This document shows positions 43,210 through 53,211 of a stretch of 64,000 nucleotides of DNA, piece after piece; position 1 is the first letter of the stretch; each line of letters begins with the position of its first letter. Source of the DNA: Herbidospora daliensis (GTDB lineage: Bacteria; Actinomycetota; Actinomycetes; Streptosporangiales; Streptosporangiaceae); the NCBI RefSeq assembly GCF_001570585.1, contig NZ_BBXF01000001.1, positions 1,171,691 to 1,235,690 on the forward strand, written 5' to 3'. The notes under the pieces were generated by a model that was given only the letters and a program-made list of their open reading frames with translations, did no database searches and was not told the DNA's origin. The position numbers and the translations under genes were made by a program.

Positions 43210-45054
43210 ATGGCCAGAGCCGTCCCGCCCGGGACCGTCACGATCGCCGGCCGCCCCTTCGTCGCGGCGGTGCTCCCCGACGTGTACGACGCCCGCGACC
43301 TCCCCTACCGCCCCCTCCTGCGGCCGCTGCCCGACGTGGTCGACAACCGCGCCGGACGGCGGGTCCTCACCCAGGAGGGGGCCTCGTGCACCGGCCACGC
43401 CCTGGCGGCCGTCATCGCCTCGGCGCGCGACGGCCTGGCGGTGAGCCCGTACATGCTCTACCGCCTCGGCCGCCGCTACGACGAGTTCGCCGGGGAGGAG
43501 GACGTCGGCTCCTCGCTCCGGGGCGTCCTGAAGGGCTGGTACCACCACGGCGTGCTGCCCGAGGACGCCTGGACCGACCCCGAGCCCGACCTCAACGACC
43601 CGCTGGTCGCGGCGGAGGCGGCCCGCATCCCGATGGGCGCCTACTACCGGGTGACGCCCGGCAACCTCGACGACGTGCAGTCGGCCATCGCCGAGGCGGG
43701 CGCGGTGTGCGTGTCGGCGCTCGTGCACGAGGGCTGGCGGGAGCCGTGCCCGGAGAACGGCGCCCACGTCATCCGCCGTCTCGGCGGCCACGTGCCGCTG
43801 GGCGGCCACGCCTTCGCCTTGGTCGGCTACGACGAGACGGGTTTCCTGGTGCAGAACTCGTGGGGCCCGTCGTGGGCCGGCGGCGGCTTCGCCACCCTCC
43901 CGTACGACGAGTGGCTCGCCACCGCCTACGACGCCTTCGCGGTCCGCCCCGGCGTGCGGGGCACCCCGCTGAGCACCCGCTCGCGCCCGGCCCCGGAGGT
44001 CGCCGCCGCGGCCGCGGGCGTGGACCTGGCCCCCTACGTGGTGAACCTGGGCAACGACGGCCGCCTGGCCCGGATCGGGACCTTCGAGAGCTCCCCCCGC
44101 CAGATCGAGGCCGCTCTCACCCAGATGGACGCCGCCCACGACAAGTGGGGCGGCGAGGAACGCCACGTGGTCCTCTACGCCCACGGCGGCCTGACCAGCG
44201 GCGGCCGGGGCCAGGACATCGCCCGGCGGGACCTCGGCTGGTGGCTGGCCAACCGGATCTACCCGGTCACCTTCGCCTGGCAGACGGGCGCGATCGAGAC
44301 CCTCGTCGACCAGCTGGCCGACCTGACCCGCCGCTTCCTGCCCGCAGGCGGCCCGGCGGAGTGGCTGACCGAGCAGGCCGACCGCGCGGTCGAGGTGGTG
44401 GCGCGCGGCAGCCTCGCGTGGGCCTGGGACCAGATGAAGCAGAACGCCCGCGCGGCCTCGGAACCGGTGGCGGACGAGGTCGACTGGACCGCCACCCGCT
44501 CGCGGCACCCGGGCGCCACCCTGACCGCGCTGGCGCTCGCGAACCACCTGCACCCGGGCACCCGCGTCCACCTGGTGGGCCACAGCGCCGGCTCGATCTT
44601 CCTGGCCGCCCTGGCCGGACGGCTGGTGGAGGCGGGCGTGCCGATCGCGTCCACGACGTTCCTGGCCCCCGCCATCACCGTGGCCGACTTCCGGCGTACC
44701 CTCGGCCCGCTGCTCCCCCGGCTCGGCCGGTTCACCACGTTCGCCCTGACCGACGACCTGGAGCTCGGTGACGTGTGCGGCGCCGTCTACCGCAAGTCGA
44801 TCCTCTACCTGGTCTCCCGCGCCTTCGAACGGCCCGCCGAGGCGGGCGGCGAGGTGCCGATCCTCGGCATGGCCAAGCATCTGGCGGGCCTCGACGTCCC
44901 GGTCGTGCTGGCCGGCACGATGACCCCGATCACCGACCACTGCGCCGCCCGGGGCCACTCCGACTTCGACACCGACACGGCGACCATGACCTCGGCGCTG
45001 CTGCGCATCCTGGGCCGCCGGGCCCTCGACGCGACCCTCACTCCCTACCGCTGA
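43210..45054 (+). CDS. Fusion of papain-like (C1) peptidase and alpha/beta hydrolase
   Basis: 614 residues. The N-terminal half (about 25-245) is a C1-type cysteine peptidase: Cys60 in EGASCTGHAL, His200 in GGHAFALVGYD, Asn in VQNSWGPSW. The usual Gln before the Cys is not obvious. The second half (about 275-610) is an alpha/beta hydrolase, with VVLYAHGGLTSGG, then the nucleophile elbow VHLVGHSAGS (about 458) and a possible His in GHSDFDTD. There is no signal peptide, so it acts in the cytoplasm or is exported by another route. Two hydrolase activities in one chain, beside a membrane protease, resemble toxin or effector architecture, but there is no direct evidence. Confidence 0.82.
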   Translation: MARAVPPGTVTIAGRPFVAAVLPDVYDARDLPYRPLLRPLPDVVDNRAGRRVLTQEGASCTGHALAAVIASARDGLAVSPYMLYRLGRRYDEFAGEEDVGSSLRGVLKGWYHHGVLPEDAWTDPEPDLNDPLVAAEAARIPMGAYYRVTPGNLDDVQSAIAEAGAVCVSALVHEGWREPCPENGAHVIRRLGGHVPLGGHAFALVGYDETGFLVQNSWGPSWAGGGFATLPYDEWLATAYDAFAVRPGVRGTPLSTRSRPAPEVAAAAAGVDLAPYVVNLGNDGRLARIGTFESSPRQIEAALTQMDAAHDKWGGEERHVVLYAHGGLTSGGRGQDIARRDLGWWLANRIYPVTFAWQTGAIETLVDQLADLTRRFLPAGGPAEWLTEQADRAVEVVARGSLAWAWDQMKQNARAASEPVADEVDWTATRSRHPGATLTALALANHLHPGTRVHLVGHSAGSIFLAALAGRLVEAGVPIASTTFLAPAITVADFRRTLGPLLPRLGRFTTFALTDDLELGDVCGAVYRKSILYLVSRAFERPAEAGGEVPILGMAKHLAGLDVPVVLAGTMTPITDHCAARGHSDFDTDTATMTSALLRILGRRALDATLTPYR

Positions 45055-45059
45055 GACGG

Positions 45060-45090
45060 GAAAGGCCCCCGAGAGACTCGGGGGCCTTTC
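45060..45090. terminator. Bidirectional terminator between convergent genes
   Basis: A 14-bp perfect stem (GAAAGGCCCCCGAG / CTCGGGGGCCTTTC) with a three-base loop serves both the papain-like gene and the convergent aceE. Confidence 0.93.
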
Positions 45091-45106
45091 AGCGAGACGC
45101 CTGGGC

Positions 45107-47854
45107 TCAGACGCCCATCGCCTCGGTGTCGTTCGACTCGGCGGTGGTGCCGATCTCGGTGACGCCGTTCTTGAGGTGGTAGCGGGCGATCGCGTCCTTC
45201 AGCGTCTCCGGCTTCACCTCGCCGCGCTTGGCGAGCTGGGTGAGCACCGCCAGGGTGATCGAGGCCGCGTCGACGTGGAAGTGCCGCCGCAGCGCCGAAC
45301 GGGTGTCGGACAGGCCGAAGCCGTCGGTCCCGAGCGAGGTCCAGTCGCCCGGCACCCACTGCGCGATCTGGTCCTGTACGGCCCGCATGTAGTCGCTGAC
45401 GCCCACGAAGGGCCCGGGTACATTCGACAGCTTGGTCGTGACGTAGGGGACCTTCTGCTCGGCCTCAGGGTTGAGCAGGTTGTGCTCGTCGCACGCCAGG
45501 GCGTCGCGGCGCAGCTCCGACCACGAGGTGGCCGACCACACCGAGGCGGCCACGCCCCACTCGTCGGCCAGCATGCGCTGCGCCTCCAGGGCCCACGGCC
45601 CGGCGACGCCCGACACCAGGATGTTGGCCTTGGGGCCGTCACCCTGGGCGGGGGCGAACAGGTAGAGACCCTTGAGCAGGCCCTCGACGTCGAGGCCGGC
45701 CGGCTCGGCGGGCTGCTGGTAGGGCTCGTTGTAGACGGTCAGGTAGTAGAAGACGTCTTCGGCGTTCTCGCCGTACATCCTCCGCAGGCCGTCGCGCACG
45801 ATGTGGGCCACCTCGTAGGCCCACGACGGGTCGTAGGACACCGCGGCGGGGTTGGTCGAGGCGATGAGCGGCGTGTGGCCGTCTTCGTGCTGCAGGCCCT
45901 CGCCGTTCAGGGTGGTCCGGCCGGCGGTGGCGCCGAGCAGGAAGCCGCGGCCCATCTGGTCGGCCAGCTGCCACATCTGGTCGGCCGTGCGCTGCCACCC
46001 GAACATCGAGTAGAAGATGTAGATCGGGATCATGTGCTCGCCGTGCGTGGCGTACGCCGAGCCGACCGCGATCGTGGAGGCCATCGAGCCCGACTCGGTG
46101 ATGCCCTCGTGCAGGATCTGACCCTCGGTCGACTCCTTGTAGGACAGCAGCAGGTCCCGGTCGACCGCCTCGTAGGTCTGCCCGTAGGGCGAGTAGATCT
46201 TGGCGGTCGGGAACATCGCGTCGATGCCGAAGGTGCGGGCCTCGTCGGGGATGATCGGCACGAAGCGCTTGCCGATCTCCTTGTCGCGCATGAGGTCTTT
46301 CAGCAGGCGGACGAACGCCATGGTGGTGGCGACGTTCTGCTTGCCCGACCCCTTCGACATCTGCTTGTAGGCGTCGTCGCCCGGCAGCTTGAGGGTCTTG
46401 GCGCGCACGACCCGCTTGGGCAGGAAGCCGCCCAGCGCGTGGCGGCGCTCCTTCATGTAGGCGATCTCGTCGCTGTCGGGACCCGGGTGGTAGTAGGGCG
46501 GCAGGTCGCCCTCGAGGTCCTTGTCGGGGATCGGAAGGTAGAGCCGGTCGCGGAACTCCTTGAGCTCCGCCTTGCTCAGCTTCTTCATCTGGTGGGTGGC
46601 GTTGCGGGCCTCGAAGTCCTTGCCCAGCGTCCAGCCCTTGATGGTCTGCGCCAGGATGACCGTCGGCTGGCCGACGTGGTCGCGGGCCGACTTGAAGGCC
46701 GCGTAGACCTTGCGGTAGTCGTGACCGCCGCGCGAGAGCTTGCGGATCTCGTCGTCGGACAGGTGCTCGACCATCTTGCGCAGGCGAGGGTCGCCGCCGA
46801 AGAAGTGGTCGCGGATGTAGCCGCCGTTCTCGACCGAGTAGGTCTGGAACTGGCCGTCGGGCGTGGTGTTCATCTGGTTGACCAGCACGCCGTCGACGTC
46901 GGCCGCCAGCAGCGGATCCCAGTCACGGCCCCAGACGACCTTGATGACGTTCCACCCGGCGCCCCGGAAGTACGACTCGAGCTCCTGGATGATCTTGCCG
47001 TTGCCCCGGACCGGGCCGTCGAGCCGCTGCAGGTTGCAGTTGATGACGAAGGTCAGGTTGTCGAGCTCCTCGCGGGCCGCGAGACCGATGGCGCCGAGCG
47101 ACTCGGGCTCGTCCATCTCGCCGTCGCCGAGGAAGGCCCACACGTGGCTGCGCGAGGTGTCCTTGATCTTGCGGTCGTGCAGGTAGCGGTTGAACCGCGC
47201 CTGGTAGATCGCGCCGATCGGGCCCAGCCCCATGGAGACCGTGGGGAACTCCCAGAAGTCGGGCATGAGGCGCGGGTGGGGGTAGGACGGCAGCCCCTTG
47301 AACCCGTGGGACAGCTCCTGCCGGAAGGCGTCGAGCTGGGTCTCGGTGAGGCGGCCCTCGAGGAAGGCGCGCGCGTAGATCCCCGGGGCCGCGTGGCCCT
47401 GGAAGAACACCTGGTCGCCCGACTCGCCGTGGTCCTTGCCGCGGAAGAAGTGGTTGAAGCCCACTTCGTAGAGGGACGCGGCGGAGGCGTAGGTGGCGAT
47501 GTGGCCGCCCACGTTGGTGCGGGCGTTGGCCCTGGTCACCATGATCGCGGCGTTCCACCTGCTGTAGGCGCGGATCCGCCGCTCGACGTATTCGTCGCCG
47601 GGGAACCACGGCTCGCGCTCGGGGGCGATCGTGTTGATGTAGTCGGTGCTGCGCAGACCCGGGACGCCGACCTGATGCTCACGCGCCCGTTCGAGCAGGC
47701 GGAGCATCAGATAGCGCGCTCGGGTTCGCCCCTCCGTCCTGACGACGTTGTCGAGCGACTCAAGCCACTCCTGGGTCTCGCTTGGATCGACATCAGGGAA
47801 CTGGCTGGGTAGGCCGTCACTGATGATCGAGAAACGCTGGCGTCCGGAAGCCAC
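45107..47854 (-). CDS. aceE: Pyruvate dehydrogenase E1 component (homodimeric AceE)
   Basis: 915 residues, the expected length for the single-chain E1 of actinobacteria and proteobacteria. Thiamine-diphosphate site: [10 protein letters not shown] with the NC following (FVINCN). The active-site region includes [10 protein letters not shown] and GHAAPG near the N-terminus. It decarboxylates pyruvate and passes the acetyl group to the lipoyl E2, which is not in this window. GTG 47854 has AAGGCGAG upstream; in-frame codons continue further but look non-coding. It stands alone and is preceded by a 268-base region that must hold its promoter. Confidence 0.96.
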   Translation of the reverse strand: MASGRQRFSIISDGLPSQFPDVDPSETQEWLESLDNVVRTEGRTRARYLMLRLLERAREHQVGVPGLRSTDYINTIAPEREPWFPGDEYVERRIRAYSRWNAAIMVTRANARTNVGGHIATYASAASLYEVGFNHFFRGKDHGESGDQVFFQGHAAPGIYARAFLEGRLTETQLDAFRQELSHGFKGLPSYPHPRLMPDFWEFPTVSMGLGPIGAIYQARFNRYLHDRKIKDTSRSHVWAFLGDGEMDEPESLGAIGLAAREELDNLTFVINCNLQRLDGPVRGNGKIIQELESYFRGAGWNVIKVVWGRDWDPLLAADVDGVLVNQMNTTPDGQFQTYSVENGGYIRDHFFGGDPRLRKMVEHLSDDEIRKLSRGGHDYRKVYAAFKSARDHVGQPTVILAQTIKGWTLGKDFEARNATHQMKKLSKAELKEFRDRLYLPIPDKDLEGDLPPYYHPGPDSDEIAYMKERRHALGGFLPKRVVRAKTLKLPGDDAYKQMSKGSGKQNVATTMAFVRLLKDLMRDKEIGKRFVPIIPDEARTFGIDAMFPTAKIYSPYGQTYEAVDRDLLLSYKESTEGQILHEGITESGSMASTIAVGSAYATHGEHMIPIYIFYSMFGWQRTADQMWQLADQMGRGFLLGATAGRTTLNGEGLQHEDGHTPLIASTNPAAVSYDPSWAYEVAHIVRDGLRRMYGENAEDVFYYLTVYNEPYQQPAEPAGLDVEGLLKGLYLFAPAQGDGPKANILVSGVAGPWALEAQRMLADEWGVAASVWSATSWSELRRDALACDEHNLLNPEAEQKVPYVTTKLSNVPGPFVGVSDYMRAVQDQIAQWVPGDWTSLGTDGFGLSDTRSALRRHFHVDAASITLAVLTQLAKRGEVKPETLKDAIARYHLKNGVTEIGTTAESNDTEAMGV

Positions 47855-48122
47855 TGGGTCTCGCCTTCCGAGAATGGACTTTTGTCGGTCTAGGGTTCGG
47901 GTTCCATCCTGGCTGCTCCCTGCGGAAGATGCATCTCTACCGCGGGGTAACCGGGTGGTCTTTGGCCTAGACCACCGATGGTAGGACGATTTTCGCCCAA
48001 GCTTGCACATCCCGCCACCACCGGGTGTGCTCACTTCGTCAGCGTAACGTTTTGACCTAGGTTGTCCCTCACCTGGTCGCACGGCCCCGATTTGCGGGCA
48101 GGCCGCACCTTAGTATCCCGAT
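47855..48122. promoter_or_regulatory. Divergent promoter region of aceE and the YjbQ gene
   Basis: 268 bases with no gene. It is AT-richer than its surroundings, as expected of promoters (for example AACGTTTTGACCTAGG near 48045-48060). I did not find a clear riboswitch or operator. Confidence 0.4.
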
Positions 48123-48533
48123 GTGAGATCTCAGGTCATCGAGGTGCGGACGGGCTCCCGGGAACGGGTGCACGACATCACCGCGGAATGCGCGAGGTTC
48201 GTCGGAGACGCCGGAGGCGACGGTCTTCTCAACGTCTTCGTCCCTCACGCGACGGCGGGCGTGGCGCTGATCGAACTGGGCGCCGGCAGCGACGACGACC
48301 TGCTGGCGGCCCTGGGCGACCTGCTCCCGGCCGACGACCGCTGGCGGCACGCCCACGGCTCCCGGGGCCACGGGCGGTCTCACGTGATGCCGGCCCTGAT
48401 TCCGCCCTATGCGACGGTGCCCGTCATCGGGGGGCGGCTGGCTCTGGGCACCTGGCAGTCGATCGCCGTCGTGGATCTCAACGTGGACAACATGGAACGT
48501 CGTGTTCGTTTGTCCTATTTGTCCGAATCGTAG
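48123..48533 (+). CDS. YjbQ family (UPF0047) protein
   Basis: 136 residues from GTG 48123. Conserved features include LLNVFVPHATAGVALIE, HAHGSRGHGRSHVMPALIPP and LALGTWQSIAVVDLN. The family is a small beta-rich trimer, linked in E. coli to weak thiamine-phosphate synthase activity; its real role is not settled. It is divergent from aceE and transcribed alone. Confidence 0.9.
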   Translation: MRSQVIEVRTGSRERVHDITAECARFVGDAGGDGLLNVFVPHATAGVALIELGAGSDDDLLAALGDLLPADDRWRHAHGSRGHGRSHVMPALIPPYATVPVIGGRLALGTWQSIAVVDLNVDNMERRVRLSYLSES

Positions 48534-48655
48534 ATAACGGTGCGGGTCACTGACCGTGGCGACCGTTGACGACGATGGGTCACAGCGTGTGGACTGTGCC
48601 GAACGATACCCGCAGCGGTTTTCCAGCGGGGTCGATCCGAGCAGGAGGGATGAGA

Positions 48656-49081
48656 GTGAGCGCGACCGCGGGTCAGGCGCAGGGCGAGCGCGGCCTGGCC
48701 GAACGACTCGGCCTCAAGCCGGGTCAGGTGGTGCAGGAGGTCGGCTGGGACGAGGACAGCGACGAGGCGCTTCGTCAGTCCATCGAGGAGCTGACCGGCA
48801 ACGAGATGGTCGACGAGGACTATGAAGAGGTCGTCGACGTGGTGCTCCTGTGGTACCGCGACGGGGATGACGATCTGTTCGACATCCTGAGCGGTGTGAC
48901 CACGGCGCTGGCGGACGGCGGCCAGATCTGGCTGCTGACCCCCAAGGCGGGCCGTGACGGCCACGTCGAGCCGAGCGACATCGGTGAGGATGCCACGACC
49001 GCCGGCCTCGCGCAGACCAGCAGCATCAGCGCGGCCAGAGACTGGTCGGGCACGAGACTCGTCTTCAAGGGCCGCCGCTAG
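48656..49081 (+). CDS. DUF3052 family protein
   Basis: 141 residues from GTG 48656; GGAGGG lies six bases before it, while ATG 48650 would be too close to that site. The sequence AERLGLKPGQVVQEVGWDED, DEDYEEVVDVVLLWYRDGD and QIWLLTPKAGRDGHV are conserved in DUF3052, a small actinobacterial family of unknown function found near peroxiredoxin and aceE genes, as here. It is acidic and cytoplasmic. Confidence 0.88.
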   Translation: MSATAGQAQGERGLAERLGLKPGQVVQEVGWDEDSDEALRQSIEELTGNEMVDEDYEEVVDVVLLWYRDGDDDLFDILSGVTTALADGGQIWLLTPKAGRDGHVEPSDIGEDATTAGLAQTSSISAARDWSGTRLVFKGRR

Positions 49082-49097
49082 CCGACCAGGGCCCCGT

Positions 49098-49127
49098 CCT
49101 GCCGTACGGCCGCCGCCGTACGGCAGG
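49098..49127 (+). terminator. Terminator after the DUF3052 gene
   Basis: A 12-bp perfect stem (CCTGCCGTACGG / CCGTACGGCAGG) with a six-base loop, 16 bases past the stop. Confidence 0.75.
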
Positions 49128-49148
49128 CTCACTACGGGCGGAGTGATC

Positions 49149-49589
49149 ATGGACATGCCGGCCGCCGGGTCTCCCGCGCCCGACTTCGAGCTGACCGACC
49201 AGCACGGCACGCCGGTCCGGCTGTCGGGCCTGCGCGGCCGGAAGGTGCTGCTGGTCTTCTTCCCGTTCGCCTTCACCGGCGTCTGCCAGGGCGAACTCCA
49301 GGATCTTCACGGGTTCGACGACGCGGTCGTGCTGGCCGTCTCCGTCGACTCGATGTTCGCGCAGCGGGCCTGGGCCGACCGCGAGGGCTGGGACGTCACC
49401 CTGCTCTCGGATTTCTGGCCCCACGGTCAGGTCGCGCGTCTTTATGGTGTTTTCGATGAGGTGAAGGGGGTCGCCTCCCGGGGGACCTTCGTCATCGACG
49501 CCGAGGGCGTGGTGCGCTGGACGGTCGCGACCGCGATGGGGCAGCCGCGCGACGTCGCCGAATACCGGAAAGTCCTCAGCGAGCTGTAG
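49149..49589 (+). CDS. Peroxiredoxin (AhpE-like, AhpC/TSA family)
   Basis: 146 residues. The peroxidatic Cys46 is in FAFTGVCQGEL, with the thioredoxin-like strands LLVFFPF before it. No resolving Cys is seen, in line with one-Cys AhpE types of actinobacteria that use mycothiol or mycoredoxin. The C-terminal GTFVIDAEGVVRWTV is typical. It reduces peroxides in the cytoplasm. It is 11 bases from the zinc-ribbon gene. Confidence 0.9.
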   Translation: MDMPAAGSPAPDFELTDQHGTPVRLSGLRGRKVLLVFFPFAFTGVCQGELQDLHGFDDAVVLAVSVDSMFAQRAWADREGWDVTLLSDFWPHGQVARLYGVFDEVKGVASRGTFVIDAEGVVRWTVATAMGQPRDVAEYRKVLSEL

Positions 49590-49600
49590 GGGAGGCCGAC

Positions 49601-49909
49601 ATGCCCTGCTACCGATGCGGGGCCCGGCAGACCGACCCGGTTCGTGGCGCGAGCCCGTGGAGGCGCGGGGTCCGCTCTGACGCCCAGGTCCTGATCTGCC
49701 CGGAGTGCCAGCGAGCCCACGATCTCGAACTCGACGCCTGCTCCTCGTGCGGCTCGACCACCCTCGTCTGCCGCCTGGGCGAGGTCGAGTGCCGCGCCTG
49801 CGGCCACGTCCGCAGCGCCGGCGAGAGCGGCCCCGAACGGCCTCCCGTGCCGGCCGACCTGGCGGCGGAGGTGGAGGCGGCCCTGTCTCGCGTACTCGGG
49901 CGGTCGTGA
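49601..49909 (+). CDS. Small zinc-ribbon protein
   Basis: 102 residues with four CxxC-type pairs: CYRC, CPEC, CSSC and CRAC, two zinc ribbons in series. The middle is charged and the C-terminus is a helix (ADLAAEVEAALSRVLG). Such proteins often modulate a partner such as a nuclease or transcription factor. It follows the peroxiredoxin gene by 11 bases. No family name. Confidence 0.75.
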   Translation: MPCYRCGARQTDPVRGASPWRRGVRSDAQVLICPECQRAHDLELDACSSCGSTTLVCRLGEVECRACGHVRSAGESGPERPPVPADLAAEVEAALSRVLGRS

Positions 49910-49923
49910 GATTAGATGTCCGG

Positions 49924-50838
49924 ATGAGTTACGTGGTCGCCCTGGATGTGGGCGGGACATCGATGAAGGGCGGCCTCGTCGGCGAATCGGGCGAGGTGAC
50001 CGGTTTTCCGGGTCGCCCGACCGGGCGTGAGGACGGTCCCGAGGCCGTGGTCGCCAACATCCGGGCCTACGTGGCCGAACTCGCCGCGTCCGGCGACGGG
50101 CCGCCGAGCGGCGTGGGCCTGGCGGTGCCCGGGATCGTCGACGGCGACACCGCCCTGTTCTCCGCCAACATCGGCTGGCGCGACGTTCCCGCGAGCGCGT
50201 TCGTGCCCGAGGGCCTGCCGGTGAGCCTGGGCCACGACGTGCAGACGGCGGGTCTGGCCGAGAGCGTCTTCGGGGCCGGGCGCGACGTGACCGACTTCCT
50301 GTTCCTGCCCATCGGTACGGGGATCGCCGGCGCCCTGATCATCAAGGGCGAGCCCTACGGGGGCGTCAACGGCTGGGGCGGCGAGATCGGCCACACGCCC
50401 GTGTGGCCCGACGGCGAGCGCTGCGCCTGCGGCCAGACCGGCTGCCTGGAGACCTACGCCTCGGCGGCCTCCCTGGGCCGCCGCTACACCGAGCGCACCG
50501 GGAAGCCGGCCACCGCGGTCGACGTCATGGCGAACGCGGCGACCGATCCTCATGCCTACGCCGTGCTGGCCGAGGCCGTCGAGGCCCTGGCGATCTCGCT
50601 GGCGTCGTACACGCTGCTCATGGACCCGGCGATGATCGTCATAGGCGGCGGCCTCGGCGAGGCCGGCGAGGCCCTGCTGATGCCGCTGCGCGACCGCATG
50701 ACCGAGCGTCTGAGCTTCCGCAAACCCCCGCCGCTGCGCCAGACGGCGCTCGGCGTGCGCGCGGGGATGCTGGGTGCGGGCATCCTGGGCTGGCGCGCGG
50801 CGGGGGTCCGTAACTGGGCCCCTCAGCTCGACCTGTAG
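49924..50838 (+). CDS. ROK family sugar kinase (glucokinase type)
   Basis: 304 residues. The phosphate-binding DVGGTSMKGGL, the zinc motif CACGQTGCLETY and the catalytic Asp in LGHDVQTAG are diagnostic of ROK kinases. It has no helix-turn-helix, so it is an enzyme and not a regulator. It phosphorylates a hexose with ATP in the cytoplasm; glucose is likely but N-acetylmannosamine-type substrates are possible. TTAGAT just before the ATG may be a leaderless promoter -10. Confidence 0.88.
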   Translation: MSYVVALDVGGTSMKGGLVGESGEVTGFPGRPTGREDGPEAVVANIRAYVAELAASGDGPPSGVGLAVPGIVDGDTALFSANIGWRDVPASAFVPEGLPVSLGHDVQTAGLAESVFGAGRDVTDFLFLPIGTGIAGALIIKGEPYGGVNGWGGEIGHTPVWPDGERCACGQTGCLETYASAASLGRRYTERTGKPATAVDVMANAATDPHAYAVLAEAVEALAISLASYTLLMDPAMIVIGGGLGEAGEALLMPLRDRMTERLSFRKPPPLRQTALGVRAGMLGAGILGWRAAGVRNWAPQLDL

Positions 50839-50891
50839 TCCGTGCATATGCACAGCGGGGTTGTCGAGCAGGGGTGTCTCGGTCCGGCGGC

Positions 50892-52283
50892 TCAACTCGA
50901 CCGGTAGTCGGTGTACATGTAGGGGTTGTCGAGGATCTTGGTCTCCGGGATGTCGGGGTTCATTCCGGAGAGCCAGGCGTCGCCCAGTTCGCTCATGAGG
51001 TGGTCGACCGTCTTGGCGACCGCGGCGCGGGCGGCCTCGACGCCGCCGACCCTGCCGTCGCGCTTGACCACCTGGCCGTTGACCAGGACCGTGTGGACGT
51101 CGCCGCGCTGGGCCTGGAAGGCGATGTGGCCGTAGGGGTTGAGGATCGGGAACATGACCGGCGAGGCGTCGTTCTTGATCAGGACGATGTCGGCCTTCTT
51201 GCCGGGCTCCAGGCTGCCGATCTTGTCCGACAGGCCCAGGGCCGCCGCGCCGCCCCGGGTGGCCCACTCGACGACCTGCTCGGCCCGCAGGTGGCAGTGG
51301 GTCACGGTCTCCGACTTGACGTGGGCCTCCAGGTGCTCGCGGGACCGGTCGGCGCCGAGGGTGGCCCGCATGGCGGAGAACAGGTCGCCGCTCCACCACA
51401 CGCTGGTGTCCATCGACAACGAGACCGGGATGCCGTGGTGCCGGAGCTGCCACGTGGGCGGGTAGCCCTGCCCGGCGCTCTGCTCGCTCTCGGTCGAGAC
51501 CGACACCGAGCCGCCGGTGGCGGCGATGCGGTGGTAGGAGTCGGGGCTGAGCGTGGCGGCGTGCACGTAGGTGGTCTCGGGCGTCATGAAGCCGTTCTCG
51601 TACATGAGCCGGATGCCCTCGTCGTTGGTCGCGCCCCACACGCCCGCGTGGGTGGTCACGGGGAGCCCGAGGTCGCGGGCGGCCTCGAAGGCGGCCTTCT
51701 CGGGGAAGGCGGGGTCGCCGGTGACGTCGAAGGCAAGCTGGAGCCCCAGCATGTCGCCCCAGGACCGCCGGCCGATGAAGTCGCGCAGGTCGGCGGAGGG
51801 CGCCCAGTCCCAGGGGGCCTGCTGGATGTTGCCGTACGCGAGCACGAACCGCCCCGGCACCGCCTCCAGCGCGTCGACGGCCGCCTCGGCGTGGTCGACG
51901 GTCTGCAAACCGTGCGACCAGTCGACGGTCGTGGTCACCCCGGCGTCGAGTGCCTCGACGCCGCCGAGCAGGTTGCCCGCGTAGACGTCCTGGGGGCGGA
52001 ACTTCTTGCCCCATTCGAGGTAGTACCAGACGAAGTACTGGGTGAGGGTCCAGTCGGCGCCGTAGCCGCGCATCGCGGTCTGCCACAGGTGACGGTGGGT
52101 GTCGATCATGCCGGGCATCACGATGCCGCCGGACGCGTCGATCTCCTCGGTGCCCTCGGGCACCTCCAGATCGGGCCCCACGGCGACGATGACCTCCCCG
52201 TCGGCCAGCACGTCGCCGCGCGCCAGCACGGTTCGCCGGTCGTCCATGGTCAGCACGAGTCCGTTGCGGAGGACGATGGGCAT
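50892..52283 (-). CDS. Metal-dependent amidohydrolase / aminohydrolase (TRZ/ATZ type)
   Basis: 463 residues from ATG 52283, with GGGAGG eight bases upstream. The HxH metal motif in DTHRHLW, a His in VTTHAGVWG and the Asp in SLSMDTSVWW are the usual ligands of the ATZ/TRZ amidohydrolases. The trailing LGLSDKIGSLEPGKKADIVL is the conserved C-terminal strand. It may deaminate or dechlorinate a heterocycle, or open a ring. It is divergent from IclR and carries the same palindrome in its promoter, so it probably belongs to the catabolic regulon. Confidence 0.88.
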   Translation of the reverse strand: MPIVLRNGLVLTMDDRRTVLARGDVLADGEVIVAVGPDLEVPEGTEEIDASGGIVMPGMIDTHRHLWQTAMRGYGADWTLTQYFVWYYLEWGKKFRPQDVYAGNLLGGVEALDAGVTTTVDWSHGLQTVDHAEAAVDALEAVPGRFVLAYGNIQQAPWDWAPSADLRDFIGRRSWGDMLGLQLAFDVTGDPAFPEKAAFEAARDLGLPVTTHAGVWGATNDEGIRLMYENGFMTPETTYVHAATLSPDSYHRIAATGGSVSVSTESEQSAGQGYPPTWQLRHHGIPVSLSMDTSVWWSGDLFSAMRATLGADRSREHLEAHVKSETVTHCHLRAEQVVEWATRGGAAALGLSDKIGSLEPGKKADIVLIKNDASPVMFPILNPYGHIAFQAQRGDVHTVLVNGQVVKRDGRVGGVEAARAAVAKTVDHLMSELGDAWLSGMNPDIPETKILDNPYMYTDYRSS

Positions 52284-52302
52284 AGAGCTGCCTCCCAGAG
52301 TC

Positions 52303-52318
52303 GCGGACCAACGTCCGC
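52303..52318. promoter_or_regulatory. Operator GCGGAC-N4-GTCCGC of the amidohydrolase gene
   Basis: A perfect 6+6 dyad between the amidohydrolase start (52283) and a likely minus-strand promoter (TTGACA on the minus strand near 52369-52374). It is just downstream of the predicted transcription start, so a bound protein would block elongation. The same dyad is at 53245-53260. Confidence 0.7.
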
Positions 52319-52401
52319 CTGGCGGTCGCAGAAACGTGAATGCAACAATGCGAGCCCCCTCCGCCGATGTCAAGACACGCAGGGCCGTCTAAAGTCGACC
52401 C

Positions 52402-53211
52402 ATGCCACGCAAGGACACCGGACCCGACTTCATCGAGGCGCTCGCCAGGGGGCTCGACGTGATCAAGGCGTTCGGCCCGCGCCAGCGGGTGATGACCCTC
52501 ACCGAGGTCGCCACGGCGGCCGGGCTGGCCCGGCCGACCGCCCGCCGCATCCTGCTGACCCTGGAGGAGCTCGGCTACGTCCGGGCCGCCGAGGGCGGGT
52601 TCGCGCTCACGCCCCGGGTGCTGGAGCTGGGGGTGGCCTACGTCCACTCGATGGGCCTGTGGGAGATCGCCCGGCCGCACCTGGAGCAGCTGTCGGCGCT
52701 GACGCGCGAGTCGTGCTCGATCGCGCAGCTCGACGGCTCCGACATCGTGTACGTCGCCCGCGTGGCCGTGCCCAAGATCGTCACCCTGTCGGTCAGCATA
52801 GGGACCCGGTTCCCGGCGCTGCAGACCTCGCTGGGCAAGGTCCTGCTGGCCGCCCTGCCCGCCGCCGAGGCCGACGCCGTGCTCCAGACGCCGAGCCAGT
52901 CGGGCATCACGCCGCGCTGGCGGCCGTCGGCCGAGGAGCGCCACGCGGCGCTGCGGGCGGTGCGGGCCAGCGGCTGGGCGGTGACCGACGAGCAGCTCGC
53001 GCCGGGCATCCGCTCGGTGGCCGCGCCGCTGCGCGACGGCCACGGGAAGGTGATCGCGGCCATCAACGTGAACGCCCACTCGGCCGAGACCTCCATGGAG
53101 CGGCTGACCGAGGAGTTCCTGCCCGCCCTGCTCCGCACGGCCGGCGCGATCGGCGCCGACGTCGCCCTCCACGAGTCGATCCCCCAGTCGACCACCCAGG
53201 TGCCCGCTTGA
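52402..53211 (+). CDS. IclR family transcriptional regulator
   Basis: 269 residues. The N-terminal winged helix (VATAAGLARPTARRILLTL) and the IclR effector domain (SCSIAQLDGSDIVYVARV, LQTSLGKVLLA, RSVAAPLRDGHGKVIAAINVN) resemble the PcaR/PobR group, which responds to aromatic acids. Both flanking promoters carry the GCGGAC-N4-GTCCGC dyad, a likely binding site. TAAAGT just before the ATG may give a leaderless transcript. Confidence 0.9.
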   Translation: MPRKDTGPDFIEALARGLDVIKAFGPRQRVMTLTEVATAAGLARPTARRILLTLEELGYVRAAEGGFALTPRVLELGVAYVHSMGLWEIARPHLEQLSALTRESCSIAQLDGSDIVYVARVAVPKIVTLSVSIGTRFPALQTSLGKVLLAALPAAEADAVLQTPSQSGITPRWRPSAEERHAALRAVRASGWAVTDEQLAPGIRSVAAPLRDGHGKVIAAINVNAHSAETSMERLTEEFLPALLRTAGAIGADVALHESIPQSTTQVPA

